Shown piece after piece: positions 33,041 to 41,055 of a stretch of DNA of 64,000 bases (positions within the stretch are counted from its first letter, which is position 1; each line of letters starts with the position of its first letter). A program made the translations under genes and the position numbers. The notes below the pieces were generated by a model, which was not told the DNA's origin, did not search any database, and was given only the letters and a program-made list of their open reading frames with translations. Origin of the DNA: Achromobacter denitrificans NBRC 15125 (GTDB lineage Bacteria; Pseudomonadota; Gammaproteobacteria; Burkholderiales; Burkholderiaceae_B); the NCBI RefSeq assembly GCF_001571365.1, contig NZ_BCTQ01000013.1:1-64000 (forward strand), in the 5' to 3' direction.

Positions 33041-34543
33041 ATGGATACCCCCCAAGACATCTTGCGAGCGCTCGGGCTGAACCCCGACTCGCTGACCGGC
33101 GGAACGCTGAGCGCGCGCAGTCCGATCGATGGAGCCGAACTGGCCCGGGTCCACGAGCACACAGTCGCGCAGGCCCATTCGGCCATCACGCGCGCTCGCC
33201 AGGCCAGCCTGGCATGGCGCGACGTGCCCGCGCCCCGGCGCGGCGAACTGGTGCGCCTGTTCGGCGACATCCTGCGCCAGCACAAGCGCGAGCTGGGCCG
33301 CCTGGTCAGCCTGGAAGCCGGAAAAATCATCGCCGAAGGCGAAGGCGAAGTGCAGGAAATGATCGACATCTGCGACTTCGCGGTGGGTCTATCGCGCCAG
33401 TTGTACGGCCTGACCATCGCCTCCGAGCGCCCCGGCCACCGCATGATGGAAACCTGGCATCCGCTGGGGGTGGTGGGCGTGATCAGCGCCTTCAACTTCC
33501 CCGTCGCCGTGTGGTCGTGGAACACCGCGCTGGCCCTGGTCTGCGGCAACGCCGTGGTGTGGAAGCCTTCCGAGAAAACGCCGTTGACCGCCCTGGCCTG
33601 CCAGGCCCTCTTCGCCCAGGCCGCGCAACGCTTCGGCGACGCGCCCGCCGGCCTGTCCGAAGTACTGATCGGCGGCCGCGACATCGGCGAAGCGCTGGTG
33701 GATTCGCACGCGGTGGCGCTGGTTTCCGCCACGGGATCGACCCGCATGGGCCGCCAGGTGGGCCCGCGCGTGGCCCAGCGTTTCGGCCGCGTGCTGCTGG
33801 AACTGGGCGGCAACAACGCCATCATCGTCGGCCCCACGGCCGACCTGGACATGGCCGCCCGCGGCATCGTGTTCGGCGCCATCGGCACCGCCGGCCAACG
33901 CTGCACCACCACCCGCCGCCTGATCGTGCACGAGAGCGTGGCCGACGAGCTGCTGCAGCGCCTGCACAAAGCCTATGCCAGCGCGCCCATCGGCAATCCC
34001 CTGGACGGCACCACGCTGGTCGGCCCGCTGATCGACCGCGCCTCGTTCGACGCCATGCAGGCCGCGCTCAAGGCGGCGCGCGAACAAGGCGGCAAGGTGA
34101 CCGGCGGCGAGCGCGTGCTGGAGGACGAATACCCCGACGCCTGGTACGCGCGCCCCGCCATCGCCGAGATGCCTGGCCAGACGGACGTGGTCTGCCACGA
34201 AACCTTCGCGCCCATCCTCTACGTGATGCGCTACACCGATTTCAGCCAGGCGCTGGCCCTGCATAACGGCGTGCCGCAAGGCCTGTCCTCGGCCATCTTC
34301 ACCAACGATCTGCGCGAAGCCGAAACTTTCCTCTCGGCGGCGGGCTCGGACTGCGGCATCGCCAACGTGAACATCGGCACCTCGGGCGCCGAGATCGGCG
34401 GCGCGTTCGGCGGCGAAAAGGAAACCGGCGGCGGCCGGGAATCGGGTTCGGACGCATGGCGCAACTACATGCGCCGCGCCACCAACACGATCAACTATTC
34501 GCGCCAGCTGCCGCTGGCCCAGGGCATCAAGTTCGGCGAATAA
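33041..34543 (+). CDS. amaB: L-piperideine-6-carboxylate (2-aminoadipate-6-semialdehyde) dehydrogenase, antiquitin/ALDH7 family
   Basis: Aldehyde dehydrogenase of 500 residues. It has FNFPVAVWSWN (N152), LLELGGNNA (base E254) and GTAGQRCTTTRR (nucleophile C288). The C-terminal block GGAFGGEKETGGGRESGSD, then RRATNTINYS, is the hallmark of ALDH7/AmaB. It oxidises aminoadipate semialdehyde, in equilibrium with piperideine-6-carboxylate, to 2-aminoadipate. It is divergent from the amino acid importer-oxidase operon, giving a complete import, oxidation and dehydrogenation route for pipecolate. A strong hairpin follows the stop. Confidence 0.9.
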   Translation: MDTPQDILRALGLNPDSLTGGTLSARSPIDGAELARVHEHTVAQAHSAITRARQASLAWRDVPAPRRGELVRLFGDILRQHKRELGRLVSLEAGKIIAEGEGEVQEMIDICDFAVGLSRQLYGLTIASERPGHRMMETWHPLGVVGVISAFNFPVAVWSWNTALALVCGNAVVWKPSEKTPLTALACQALFAQAAQRFGDAPAGLSEVLIGGRDIGEALVDSHAVALVSATGSTRMGRQVGPRVAQRFGRVLLELGGNNAIIVGPTADLDMAARGIVFGAIGTAGQRCTTTRRLIVHESVADELLQRLHKAYASAPIGNPLDGTTLVGPLIDRASFDAMQAALKAAREQGGKVTGGERVLEDEYPDAWYARPAIAEMPGQTDVVCHETFAPILYVMRYTDFSQALALHNGVPQGLSSAIFTNDLREAETFLSAAGSDCGIANVNIGTSGAEIGGAFGGEKETGGGRESGSDAWRNYMRRATNTINYSRQLPLAQGIKFGE

Positions 34544-34566
34544 TCGGCCCGCAAGCCCCTGACGCG

Positions 34567-34602
34567 AAGCCCCCGCGCATCGGCATCGATGCGCGGGGGC
34601 TT
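34567..34602 (+). terminator. Hairpin terminator after amaB
   Basis: A 15-bp perfect stem, AAGCCCCCGCGCATC with GATGCGCGGGGGCTT, and a 6-base loop lie 24 bp past the amaB stop. The following TTACGCTTTC is only weakly T-rich. The structure is otherwise a textbook intrinsic terminator. Confidence 0.7.
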
Positions 34603-34690
34603 ACGCTTTCTACATACGATTAGCCTGCCTTACAAACTGTTGCCGGGGTCGATGCTACATTTCCTCGTCACAAAACCAGGTTATGTCCCA

Positions 34691-35983
34691 ATGCTTACAC
34701 GCCGTCTTGCACGCCCCGTCCCGCCCCTGCGCGCCCTGGCCGCCGTCCTCGCCATGGGTGTCGCGGGCGCCGCCTCCGCGGGCGTGTCATACCGGCTGGA
34801 CCGCCCCTCGGCCGCCCCCGGCGAGACCGTCACCATCGAAGCGGTGTACTTCAACGAAGACACCGCCCGCGTCACCTGGGAAGCCCCGCCCGAACTGGTG
34901 CTGCAATGGCGCGGCCAGGACGGCCAGATCGTGCGCAGCCTCGCCAAGCTGCGCGGCGGAGCGGCCAGCTTCAGCGTGCCGGTCAACAATTTCGCGCGCA
35001 TGGCATGGACGGCCGTGGTGCCGTCCACGGCGCGCGGCCTGCAGGCCGTGTCTATCGAAGGCCAGCCCGCGATGATGGCGCTGGACGCCACCGGACGCGA
35101 CAGCGGCACGCTGGCCAGCACGCCCGCGCAGGGTCCGGTGGTGGATGCGCGCAGCGGCGAACCCGTGCCCGTGGCCGCCGTCACGGCGGTCGGGGCGTCG
35201 CCGGAAGGCGGCCCGTCGCCCGACGCCAGCGCCGTGCCCACGGTGCAGCAGCAGACCGCGTTCGACCGGTTCCGCAGCTCCATCTCCGAATACAAGCCGG
35301 TGTATTTCGACATCGGCACCCGGGGGCAGACCACCGCCCGCTTCCAGATCAGCGCCAAGTACCGCCTCTTCAGCCCGGCCGGCGGGCGGCCGGCGACCTG
35401 GGACGAGAACTTCTACCTGGCCTATACCCAGACCTCGCTGTGGGACCTGCAGGGCGATTCCATGCCCTTCATCGACACCACCTTCAACCCCAGCGCTTTC
35501 TGGCTGTCCGACAATATCTGGTCCTCCGACAGCCGGAACTGGCGCTTCGGCATGAACACCGGGGTGGAACACAACTCGAACGGCAAGGACGGCGACGATT
35601 CCCGTTCGCTCAACGACGGCTACATCGAGCCGCGCCTGCACTACCGCTTCGACGGCGGCAGCACGCTGACCTTCGCGCCCCGGGTCAAGGCCTACTTCGG
35701 CGTGGCCGACGAGAACCGCGACTACTCCGACTATGCCGGCCACGTGGACTGGCAGTTGCGCTGGGCGCAGGACAACGGCGCCGTGGTCTCGGCCCTGTAC
35801 CGCCAGGGCGACCAGAAGCGGCGCACCACGCAGCTGGACTTCGCGTGGCCGCTGCAGCGCACCTGGCTGAACATGAACGGCTACCTGCACCTGCAGTACT
35901 TCAACGGCTACGGCGAAACGCTGCTGGGCTACAACCAGCGCAACGAATCGCAGTTCCGTATCGGCCTGTCGCTGGTGCCCTGA
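34691..35983 (+). CDS. pldA: Outer membrane phospholipase A (OMPLA), with N-terminal extension
   Basis: Protein of 430 residues. Signal peptide ends near ASA (residue 30). The C-terminal half is a phospholipase A1 barrel with YFDIGTRGQTTARFQISAKYRLF and the catalytic block GVEHNSNGKDGDDSRSLNDG. Predicted triad H294, S296 and N308 has exactly the spacing of the known OMPLA triad (His, Ser two later, Asn fourteen after His). The segment between about residues 30 and 190 is not part of the classic roughly 290-residue enzyme and looks like a beta-sandwich plus linker (VTIEAVYFNEDTARVTWEAP). It hydrolyses phospholipids at the outer membrane. Confidence 0.85.
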   Translation: MLTRRLARPVPPLRALAAVLAMGVAGAASAGVSYRLDRPSAAPGETVTIEAVYFNEDTARVTWEAPPELVLQWRGQDGQIVRSLAKLRGGAASFSVPVNNFARMAWTAVVPSTARGLQAVSIEGQPAMMALDATGRDSGTLASTPAQGPVVDARSGEPVPVAAVTAVGASPEGGPSPDASAVPTVQQQTAFDRFRSSISEYKPVYFDIGTRGQTTARFQISAKYRLFSPAGGRPATWDENFYLAYTQTSLWDLQGDSMPFIDTTFNPSAFWLSDNIWSSDSRNWRFGMNTGVEHNSNGKDGDDSRSLNDGYIEPRLHYRFDGGSTLTFAPRVKAYFGVADENRDYSDYAGHVDWQLRWAQDNGAVVSALYRQGDQKRRTTQLDFAWPLQRTWLNMNGYLHLQYFNGYGETLLGYNQRNESQFRIGLSLVP

Positions 35984-35990
35984 TCCGGCG

Positions 35991-36009
35991 GGGCCGGCGC
36001 GGCCGGCCC
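35991..36009. terminator. Bidirectional stem-loop between pldA and pdxY
   Basis: GGGCCGGC and GCCGGCCC form an 8-bp stem around a 3-base loop in the 29-bp gap between two convergent genes. It has no T-tract, so intrinsic termination is uncertain. Confidence 0.4.
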
Positions 36010-36012
36010 GGT

Positions 36013-36876
36013 CTACTCCTCGACGGCCAGCTCTTCCCAGGCCAGTTCGCGGGTGCGCTCCAGCGCCACCGTCACCTGCGCGGCGGCTTCGCGCGCGGCC
36101 TGGACCAGGTCCGTGCCGTTCAACAGCCTGGCCGTGATGCTGGCCATGAAAACGTCGCCCGTGCCGTGCACCGACGGGGGAATGGCGATTTCCGGATGCG
36201 TGACGACGGTCGCCTCGTCCCGCGTCACCACCGCCAGCTGCAGCGTGCCCGCCGCGGCCTCCATGGGCGCGGCGCTGGTCACCACGATCCAGTCGGGCCC
36301 CAGCGCGATCAGCTCGCGCGCCGCCGCCACCACGTCGTCGAGGCAGGACAGCGTCCGGCCAACCAGCAGTTCCAGCTCGAAATGGTTGGGCGTCATGCCG
36401 TCGGCCAGCGGCACCAGCAGCTCGCGGTATTGCGCCACCAACCCTTCATCCACGTACAGGCCGTCGTTGCGGTCGCCCATGACGGGATCGATGTGCACCC
36501 GCAGCTCGGGCCGGGCGGCGCGCAGCGCGGGCAGCCAGCCCGCCAGCAGGCCGGCCTGCCCGGGCTGGCCCAGGTAACCGCAAACCACCGCGCGCGCCAC
36601 CCGGGTGACGCCGCGCTCGTCCAGCCCTTGCAGCAGCCCCTGGAACCAGTCCAGCGGCGTCGCGCCGCCGTGCAAGGTCGGATAGTGCGGCGTATTGCTC
36701 AGGATCACGGTGGGCACCGCGATGGCGCGCAAACCCGCCTTGCGGAACACGGGCATGGCGGCGTTGTTGCCGACATAGCCGTAGACGACCTGGGACTGGA
36801 TGGAAACGACGTCTACCTGCGCGGTGACGGCGGGCAACGCTGCACCCGATACGGGGGCAGCGGAAATGGCGGTCAT
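36013..36876 (-). CDS. pdxY: Pyridoxal kinase PdxY
   Basis: Ribokinase-fold kinase of 287 residues that phosphorylates pyridoxal for PLP salvage. It shows VVSIQSQVVYGYVGNNAAMPVF, VPTVILSNTPHYPTLHGG, the HIDPVMGDRNDGLYVDEGLV block and the anion-hole/catalytic motif SVHGTGDVFMA with the base Asp. It follows the cupin gene by 43 bp and may share its transcript with the upstream XRE-cupin regulator. Confidence 0.92.
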   Translation of the reverse strand: MTAISAAPVSGAALPAVTAQVDVVSIQSQVVYGYVGNNAAMPVFRKAGLRAIAVPTVILSNTPHYPTLHGGATPLDWFQGLLQGLDERGVTRVARAVVCGYLGQPGQAGLLAGWLPALRAARPELRVHIDPVMGDRNDGLYVDEGLVAQYRELLVPLADGMTPNHFELELLVGRTLSCLDDVVAAARELIALGPDWIVVTSAAPMEAAAGTLQLAVVTRDEATVVTHPEIAIPPSVHGTGDVFMASITARLLNGTDLVQAAREAAAQVTVALERTRELAWEELAVEE

Positions 36877-36919
36877 AAGGCTTGCTCCAGGGAGTCCGCG
36901 CGTTCGCGTGCTGCGCGCG

Positions 36920-37285
36920 CTACGCCATGCGGGTAATGAAATAGATCTTCTTGACGAATTGGTCCACTTCCCAACGGCCGGTATAGCCTTCCGGCATGAC
37001 GAAGGCTTCGCCCACGGTCAGCTCATGCACGGTGCCGTCCGGATCCACCAGGCGGGCCGAACCCTCGACGATGTAGCCGAATTCGATATAGCCGGTGGTG
37101 TTGGATTGGAAGACGCCGGCCGTGCTTTCCCACACGCCGCCCTCGGCCTTGCCGCCGTTGCCCTCGAAAGCGGTCACCGTGCGGAACGCCGCGTCGCCGG
37201 AAATCGGGCGGCGGGGCTTGCCGGGCACCGGATTCTTCATGGGGCCGGCATCGATGCGGACCAGCCGCGATTGGTCGTTTTTCAT
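36920..37285 (-). CDS. Small cupin domain protein (DUF861/EutQ-like)
   Basis: Single-domain cupin of 121 residues. It has GVWESTAGVFQSNTTGYIEFGYIVEGSARLVDPDG (in parts: TTGYIEFGYIVEGSARL) and FVMPEGYTGRWEVDQFVKKIYFI. This pattern matches the Cupin_3 family, related to ureidoglycine and EutQ-type proteins; many are of unknown function. The ATG at 37285 follows AGGAA. It lies between an XRE-cupin regulator and pdxY in one direction. Confidence 0.8.
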   Translation of the reverse strand: MKNDQSRLVRIDAGPMKNPVPGKPRRPISGDAAFRTVTAFEGNGGKAEGGVWESTAGVFQSNTTGYIEFGYIVEGSARLVDPDGTVHELTVGEAFVMPEGYTGRWEVDQFVKKIYFITRMA

Positions 37286-37343
37286 GGTAGTTCCTGTATC
37301 TGCGGTATCTGTATGGGACATTATGCGGCAGGCCGGGCCCGGC

Positions 37344-37898
37344 TCAATGCGCCGCCACCACCAGCACCTCGGCCATGGCGCGGCTGACGGTGCGCATGCG
37401 GTGGGGAAGTTCGGAATCGAAATAGACCGAATCGCCGGTTTCCAGGCGGAACTGCCGCTCGCCCACATGGACTTCGATGGCGCCCTTGAGCACCAGCAGG
37501 AATTCCTCGCCAGGGTGCGGGAACACGGCGGTGGCGTCGGGGAATTCGCGCGGCGGATGCACCACGAACGGCTCCATCGCCTTGACCTTGCGGCGCCCGG
37601 CCAACGATTCGTAGTGGTATTCGCTGCCCAGGCCGCGGCGCTGCAGCGCCTCGCGGTCCGCGACCCGCACCACGCTGACGACCTCTTCCTGCGCCGCGTC
37701 GTCGGACCCGACCAGCTGGGACACGCCCAGGCCATAGGCTTCGGCCAGCCTCAACACGGTGGAAATGGACGGTTCGCTCAAGCCACGCTCCAGCTTGGAG
37801 AGGTAGCTCTTGGTCAATCCGGTGCGCTGCGCCAGCTGTTCCAGGGACAGGGTTTGCTGGCGTCGCAGGGCGCGCAAGCGGTGCGGCAGGTCGATCAT
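37344..37898 (-). CDS. XRE family regulator with C-terminal cupin sensor
   Basis: Regulator of 184 residues. The HTH occupies about residues 8-62 (LSLEQLAQRTGLTKSYLSKL, then ERGLSEPSISTVLRLAEAYG). The cupin (about 110-180) has FPHPGEEFLLVLKGAIEVHV and GDSVYFDSELPHRMRTVS. It resembles the SutR/PuuR group. It is intact, unlike the frameshifted relative at 27877-28459. It is 58 bp upstream of the cupin gene and probably controls the cupin-pdxY operon. Confidence 0.87.
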   Translation of the reverse strand: MIDLPHRLRALRRQQTLSLEQLAQRTGLTKSYLSKLERGLSEPSISTVLRLAEAYGLGVSQLVGSDDAAQEEVVSVVRVADREALQRRGLGSEYHYESLAGRRKVKAMEPFVVHPPREFPDATAVFPHPGEEFLLVLKGAIEVHVGERQFRLETGDSVYFDSELPHRMRTVSRAMAEVLVVAAH

Positions 37899-37963
37899 GG
37901 ACTAGGGAATGGCGGAATACGACCGCTAAGAATGCCCTAAACCGGCCCGGCCGTCGAGCCGAC

Positions 37964-37997
37964 CGGCGCCCGCCGCCTCCATGGCCGGCGGGCGCCG
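37964..37997 (-). terminator. Stem-loop after the aldolase II operon
   Basis: CGGCGCCCGCCG and CGGCGGGCGCCG form a 12-bp GC-rich stem with a 10-base loop, 20 bp past the stop of the class II aldolase gene. No T-tract follows on the minus strand. Confidence 0.45.
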
Positions 37998-38017
37998 GGC
38001 GCCGAGCCGCGCAAGCC

Positions 38018-38800
38018 CTAGGCCAGCACGTCCGGATGCGCCCGCAGCGCGCGCCGCGCATAGTAGGAGAATCCCACCTGCGAACGCTTCGGCGTCAGGA
38101 TCCAATCGTGGGCCTCGCGGCCCAGCGCCGGCGGGATCGGCTGGATCTTGCCCGCCGCCATGGCCAGCAGCTGCATGCGCGCCGCCCGCTCGAACTGCAG
38201 CGCCAGCACGCAGGCTTCCTCCACCGAGCCGGCCGCGACCAGCATGCCGTGGTGCGACAGCAGGATGGCGCGCTTGGCGCCCAGCGCCGCCGAAATGATC
38301 TCGCCCTCCTCGTTGCCCACCGGCACGCCGGGCCAATCCTTCAGGAAGGCCACGTCGTCGTACAGCGGGCAGTTGTCCATGTGCGAGATTTCCAGCGGCA
38401 CCTCCAGCATCGACAGCGATGCGGCGTGCAGCGGATGCGTGTGGATGATGCAGTTCACGTCCGGACGCGCGCGATAGATCCAGGAGTGGAAGCGGTTGGC
38501 GGGATTGGGCATGCCCCCGCCTTCCTGCACCCGCAGGTCCTCGTCCACCAGCAACAGATTGCCGGCCGTGATCTCGTCGAAGCCCAGGCCCAGGCGCTGC
38601 GTGTAATAGCGGTCCGGCTCCGGCGCCCGCGCCGTGATCTGCCCGGCCAGGCCCGAATCATGCCCGCCGTCGAACAGAATGCGGCAGGTCAGCGCCAGGC
38701 GCTCGCGCAGACTCCATTCGGGGACATCGAACTGGCGCTGCATCTCGGCCTTCGCCCGCGCGATCAGTTCGTCTTTTCCCAAGTGCATCGTGTCGGCCAT
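38018..38800 (-). CDS. Class II aldolase/adducin family protein
   Basis: Metal-dependent aldolase-fold protein of 260 residues. It contains SGLAGQITARAPEPDRYYTQRLG, then PNPANRFHSWIYRARPDVNCIIHTHPLHA (metal ligands HTH) and AILLSHHGMLVAAGSVEEAC (third metal His). The family includes fuculose-phosphate aldolases and decarboxylase-like proteins. It is in an operon with a GST and a TctC-type binding protein, so it likely acts on a carboxylic acid substrate. Exact reaction unknown. Confidence 0.85.
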   Translation of the reverse strand: MADTMHLGKDELIARAKAEMQRQFDVPEWSLRERLALTCRILFDGGHDSGLAGQITARAPEPDRYYTQRLGLGFDEITAGNLLLVDEDLRVQEGGGMPNPANRFHSWIYRARPDVNCIIHTHPLHAASLSMLEVPLEISHMDNCPLYDDVAFLKDWPGVPVGNEEGEIISAALGAKRAILLSHHGMLVAAGSVEEACVLALQFERAARMQLLAMAAGKIQPIPPALGREAHDWILTPKRSQVGFSYYARRALRAHPDVLA

Positions 38801-38825
38801 TATTTCTCCATCGGATTTGAATGCG

Positions 38826-39467
38826 TCATGCCGTTGCGATCAACGGCGTAAAGCCGGGCAAGGCGCGCATGCGCGCCAGCCAGGCGTCGATATGGGCGAA
38901 GCCGGACAGGTCGTAGCCGCCTTCCGCCGCCATGCTCGTGTACGGGTACAGCGCAATGTCCGCGATGGTGGGCGCCGTCCCGACCAGATAGTCGCGGCCC
39001 GCCAGGTGCGCGTCCATCCAGGCGGCCGCCTTCATGCCGATCTCGCGCCATGCCTGCATCGCCGGATCGTCCACCCGCGCCGTCTGGCGCAAGTGGATCA
39101 GCAGCCGGGGCTGCGCGAACGCATGCATGTGCTGGGTCTGCTCGAAGCTCAGCCAGCTGCTGACCTGCGCCTGCGCCAGGCGGTCGGCCGGCAGCCAGGG
39201 CGTGCCCTGCCCCAGGTACCAGAGGATCGCCTGCGACTCCGCCAGCCACTCCCCTTCCGCAGTCAGCAGCGCAGGCACCTGCCGCCACGGGTTGATGCGC
39301 CCGAAGGCGTCGGTCTCCAGATCGCCCTGGACGATATCGAAGGTGCGGCGCGCGATGGGCAGGCCCATGTAGCCGCAAGCCAGGCGGATCTTCCAGGCAT
39401 TGCCCGAACGCAGCGTGTCGGCCAGTTCCAGCGGCTTGCCGGCCAGGGGGTGGGGTGCAGGGCTCAT
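38826..39467 (-). CDS. Glutathione S-transferase family protein
   Basis: GST of 213 residues. The thioredoxin-like N-terminal domain has LRSGNAWKIRLACGYMGLP and RQVPALLTAEGEWLAESQAILWYL (the PAL...ESxAI glutathione-binding motif). The helical C-terminal domain has PTIADIALYPYTSMA. It lies 2 bp after the TctC-like gene and 25 bp before the aldolase gene. It may act in the same degradation route, for example on an isomer or halide substituent. Confidence 0.88.
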   Translation of the reverse strand: MSPAPHPLAGKPLELADTLRSGNAWKIRLACGYMGLPIARRTFDIVQGDLETDAFGRINPWRQVPALLTAEGEWLAESQAILWYLGQGTPWLPADRLAQAQVSSWLSFEQTQHMHAFAQPRLLIHLRQTARVDDPAMQAWREIGMKAAAWMDAHLAGRDYLVGTAPTIADIALYPYTSMAAEGGYDLSGFAHIDAWLARMRALPGFTPLIATA

Positions 39468-39469
39468 CG

Positions 39470-40435
39470 TCAGTCCATCTTGATGTTGGCGCGTTTCACG
39501 ATCTCGGCCCACTTGGCCTTCTCGCCGGAAATGAAACGCTGGTATTCATCGGGCGTGCCGGTGTACAGCTGCGTGCCCTGGGCGGCCAGGCGATCCTTCA
39601 GCTCGGGCGACGACAGCGTCTTCTGCAAGGCGGCGTTCAACTGCTCCAGCACCGCGGGCGGCGTGCCCGCCGGCGCGAAGAACGCGTTCCAGGAACTGAT
39701 CTGCAAGGCCGGATCGCCCACCTCGCTCGCCGCCGGCACTTCAGGCGCCGAAGGCAGGCGCTTGTCGGCCGCCACCGCCAGCGCGCGCAGCTTGCCCGAG
39801 GCGGCATGCGGCATGATCACGGGGCTGGCGTCCATCACCACGTCCACCTGCCCGCCGATCGCGGCGTTCACCGCCTCGCTGCCGCTCTTGAACGGCACGT
39901 GCATGATGTCCACGCCCGCGGTCAGCTTCAACAATTCCAGGCCCAGGTGCGGCGAACTTGCGTTGCCCGCCGAGCCGAAATTCAGCTTCGCCGGATGGGC
40001 GCGGGCGTAGGCCACGAATTCGCCGAACGTGGCCGCCGGCACGCCGGCCCGCACGGCAAGCAGATACGGCGAACCCGACACCATGCCGACCGGCGCGAAC
40101 TTGTCCGCGTCGTAGCCAAGCTTCGCGTAGATCAGCGGATTCACCACCTGCGTGCCCACCGTGCCCATGAAGATCGTATAGCCGTCCGCCGGCGCCGTAG
40201 AGGCCAGCTGCGCCGCGATCACGCCGCCCGCGCCCGGCCGGTTCTCGACCACGATGCTCTGCCCGAGCGCATCGCCCATGCCCTTGCCCACCTGGCGCGC
40301 GACGATGTCGGTAATCCCGCCCGCGCCGAAAGGCACCACCAGCCGGATCGGCCGCTCGGGAAACGCAGCGTGCGCGCCGCTGCCCGCCATTATCCCCGCC
40401 AACGCCAGTGCGCCCGCCATGCTCCAGAACTTCAT
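39470..40435 (-). CDS. Tripartite tricarboxylate transporter (Bug/TctC) substrate-binding protein
   Basis: Periplasmic protein of 321 residues. Signal peptide ends near AHA (about 23). The mature part starts AFPERPIRLVVPFGAGGITDIVARQVG, the diagnostic Bug signature, followed by VVENRPGAGGVIAAQ, LNFGSAGNASSPHLG and VDVVMDASPVIMPHAASGKLRALAV. Bug proteins bind carboxylates; no TctA/TctB membrane genes are adjacent, which is common for the very large Bug families in Bordetella-like genomes. It heads the aldolase operon. Confidence 0.92.
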   Translation of the reverse strand: MKFWSMAGALALAGIMAGSGAHAAFPERPIRLVVPFGAGGITDIVARQVGKGMGDALGQSIVVENRPGAGGVIAAQLASTAPADGYTIFMGTVGTQVVNPLIYAKLGYDADKFAPVGMVSGSPYLLAVRAGVPAATFGEFVAYARAHPAKLNFGSAGNASSPHLGLELLKLTAGVDIMHVPFKSGSEAVNAAIGGQVDVVMDASPVIMPHAASGKLRALAVAADKRLPSAPEVPAASEVGDPALQISSWNAFFAPAGTPPAVLEQLNAALQKTLSSPELKDRLAAQGTQLYTGTPDEYQRFISGEKAKWAEIVKRANIKMD

Positions 40436-40570
40436 CTTGATCCCCCTTTGTGCCGCAAATCCATTTTTGCGATGACACAAAGTGTCCTATAGAGCATTGA
40501 TTTTCCGCAAGGAAAACACGCCTGGGGAAAACCCTGAGGAGCAGGGATGAGGTTCGCGGGTTGGGCGCAA

Positions 40571-40599
40571 TTGCATGGCCTGTTTCCGGGGCGTACACT
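40571..40599 (+). promoter_or_regulatory. Promoter of the first fluoride-riboswitch transcript
   Basis: A -35-like TTGCAT (40571-40576) and -10-like TACACT (40594-40599) are separated by 17 bases. They sit just before the aptamer at 40608, as expected for a leader RNA. Confidence 0.55.
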
Positions 40600-40607
40600 G
40601 CTTTTGC

Positions 40608-40662
40608 ATGGAGATGGCATTCCTCCACTAACCGCCAGCGTATCGGCTGATGATGCCTACAG
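40608..40662 (+). promoter_or_regulatory. Fluoride riboswitch (crcB motif) no. 1
   Basis: The conserved parts are GGAGATGGCATTCCTCC, then CTAACCGCC, a variable hairpin, and GGCTGATGATGCCTACAG. This is the crcB-motif consensus, which binds fluoride and magnesium. It precedes a DUF190 gene by 36 bases. Unlike the other two copies there is no terminator. Instead GAACTCC downstream can pair with GGGAG at 40688-40692, the ribosome binding site region of the DUF190 gene, suggesting translational control. Confidence 0.9.
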
Positions 40663-40698
40663 ATCCCGACTGAACTCCTTACTCTGCGGGAGTCTTCC

Positions 40699-41028
40699 AT
40701 GGACGGATATCAGCTCACCTTCTTCACCCAGCAAGAGCGCCGGCATGACCACCAGCAACTGTGCCAATGGCTGCTCACCCTGGCGAAATCAATGCAGATC
40801 CGCGGCGCCACGCTGATCAGCGCCCAAGAGGGCCTGGGCAGCCATCATCGCCTCCATTCGGCGCATTTTTTCGATCTGGCCGACCAACCCGTGGAAGTGA
40901 CCATGATCGTCTCGGCGGAGGAATGCGATGCGCTGATGGAGCGCCTGCGAAACGAACCGGACCTGCACCTCTTCTATGCCAAAAGCCACGTGGAATTCGG
41001 CACGATAGGCGATCCCGCCTCCAACTAG
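40699..41028 (+). CDS. DUF190 family protein (fluoride-associated), copy 1
   Basis: Protein of 109 residues, about 60% like the copy at 46730-47050 by eye: both begin GYQLTFxTQQxRRH and share LHSAHFFxLADQPV or FHSAHFFELADQPV. DUF190 proteins have a PII/CutA-like ferredoxin fold and are often linked to crcB. GGGAG lies 6 bases before the ATG. It stands behind its own fluoride riboswitch and converges on the MutS-like pair. Its molecular job in fluoride tolerance is not known. Confidence 0.85.
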   Translation: MDGYQLTFFTQQERRHDHQQLCQWLLTLAKSMQIRGATLISAQEGLGSHHRLHSAHFFDLADQPVEVTMIVSAEECDALMERLRNEPDLHLFYAKSHVEFGTIGDPASN

Positions 41029-41055
41029 GCGCGGCGCGCCGTCAGGCCGATCCGT

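Noticed and set aside
34906-36936. 676-codon plus-strand frame overlapping pldA and pdxY
   Set aside because: It is out of frame with pldA and antisense to pdxY; composition is Arg/Gly/Ala-rich without motifs.
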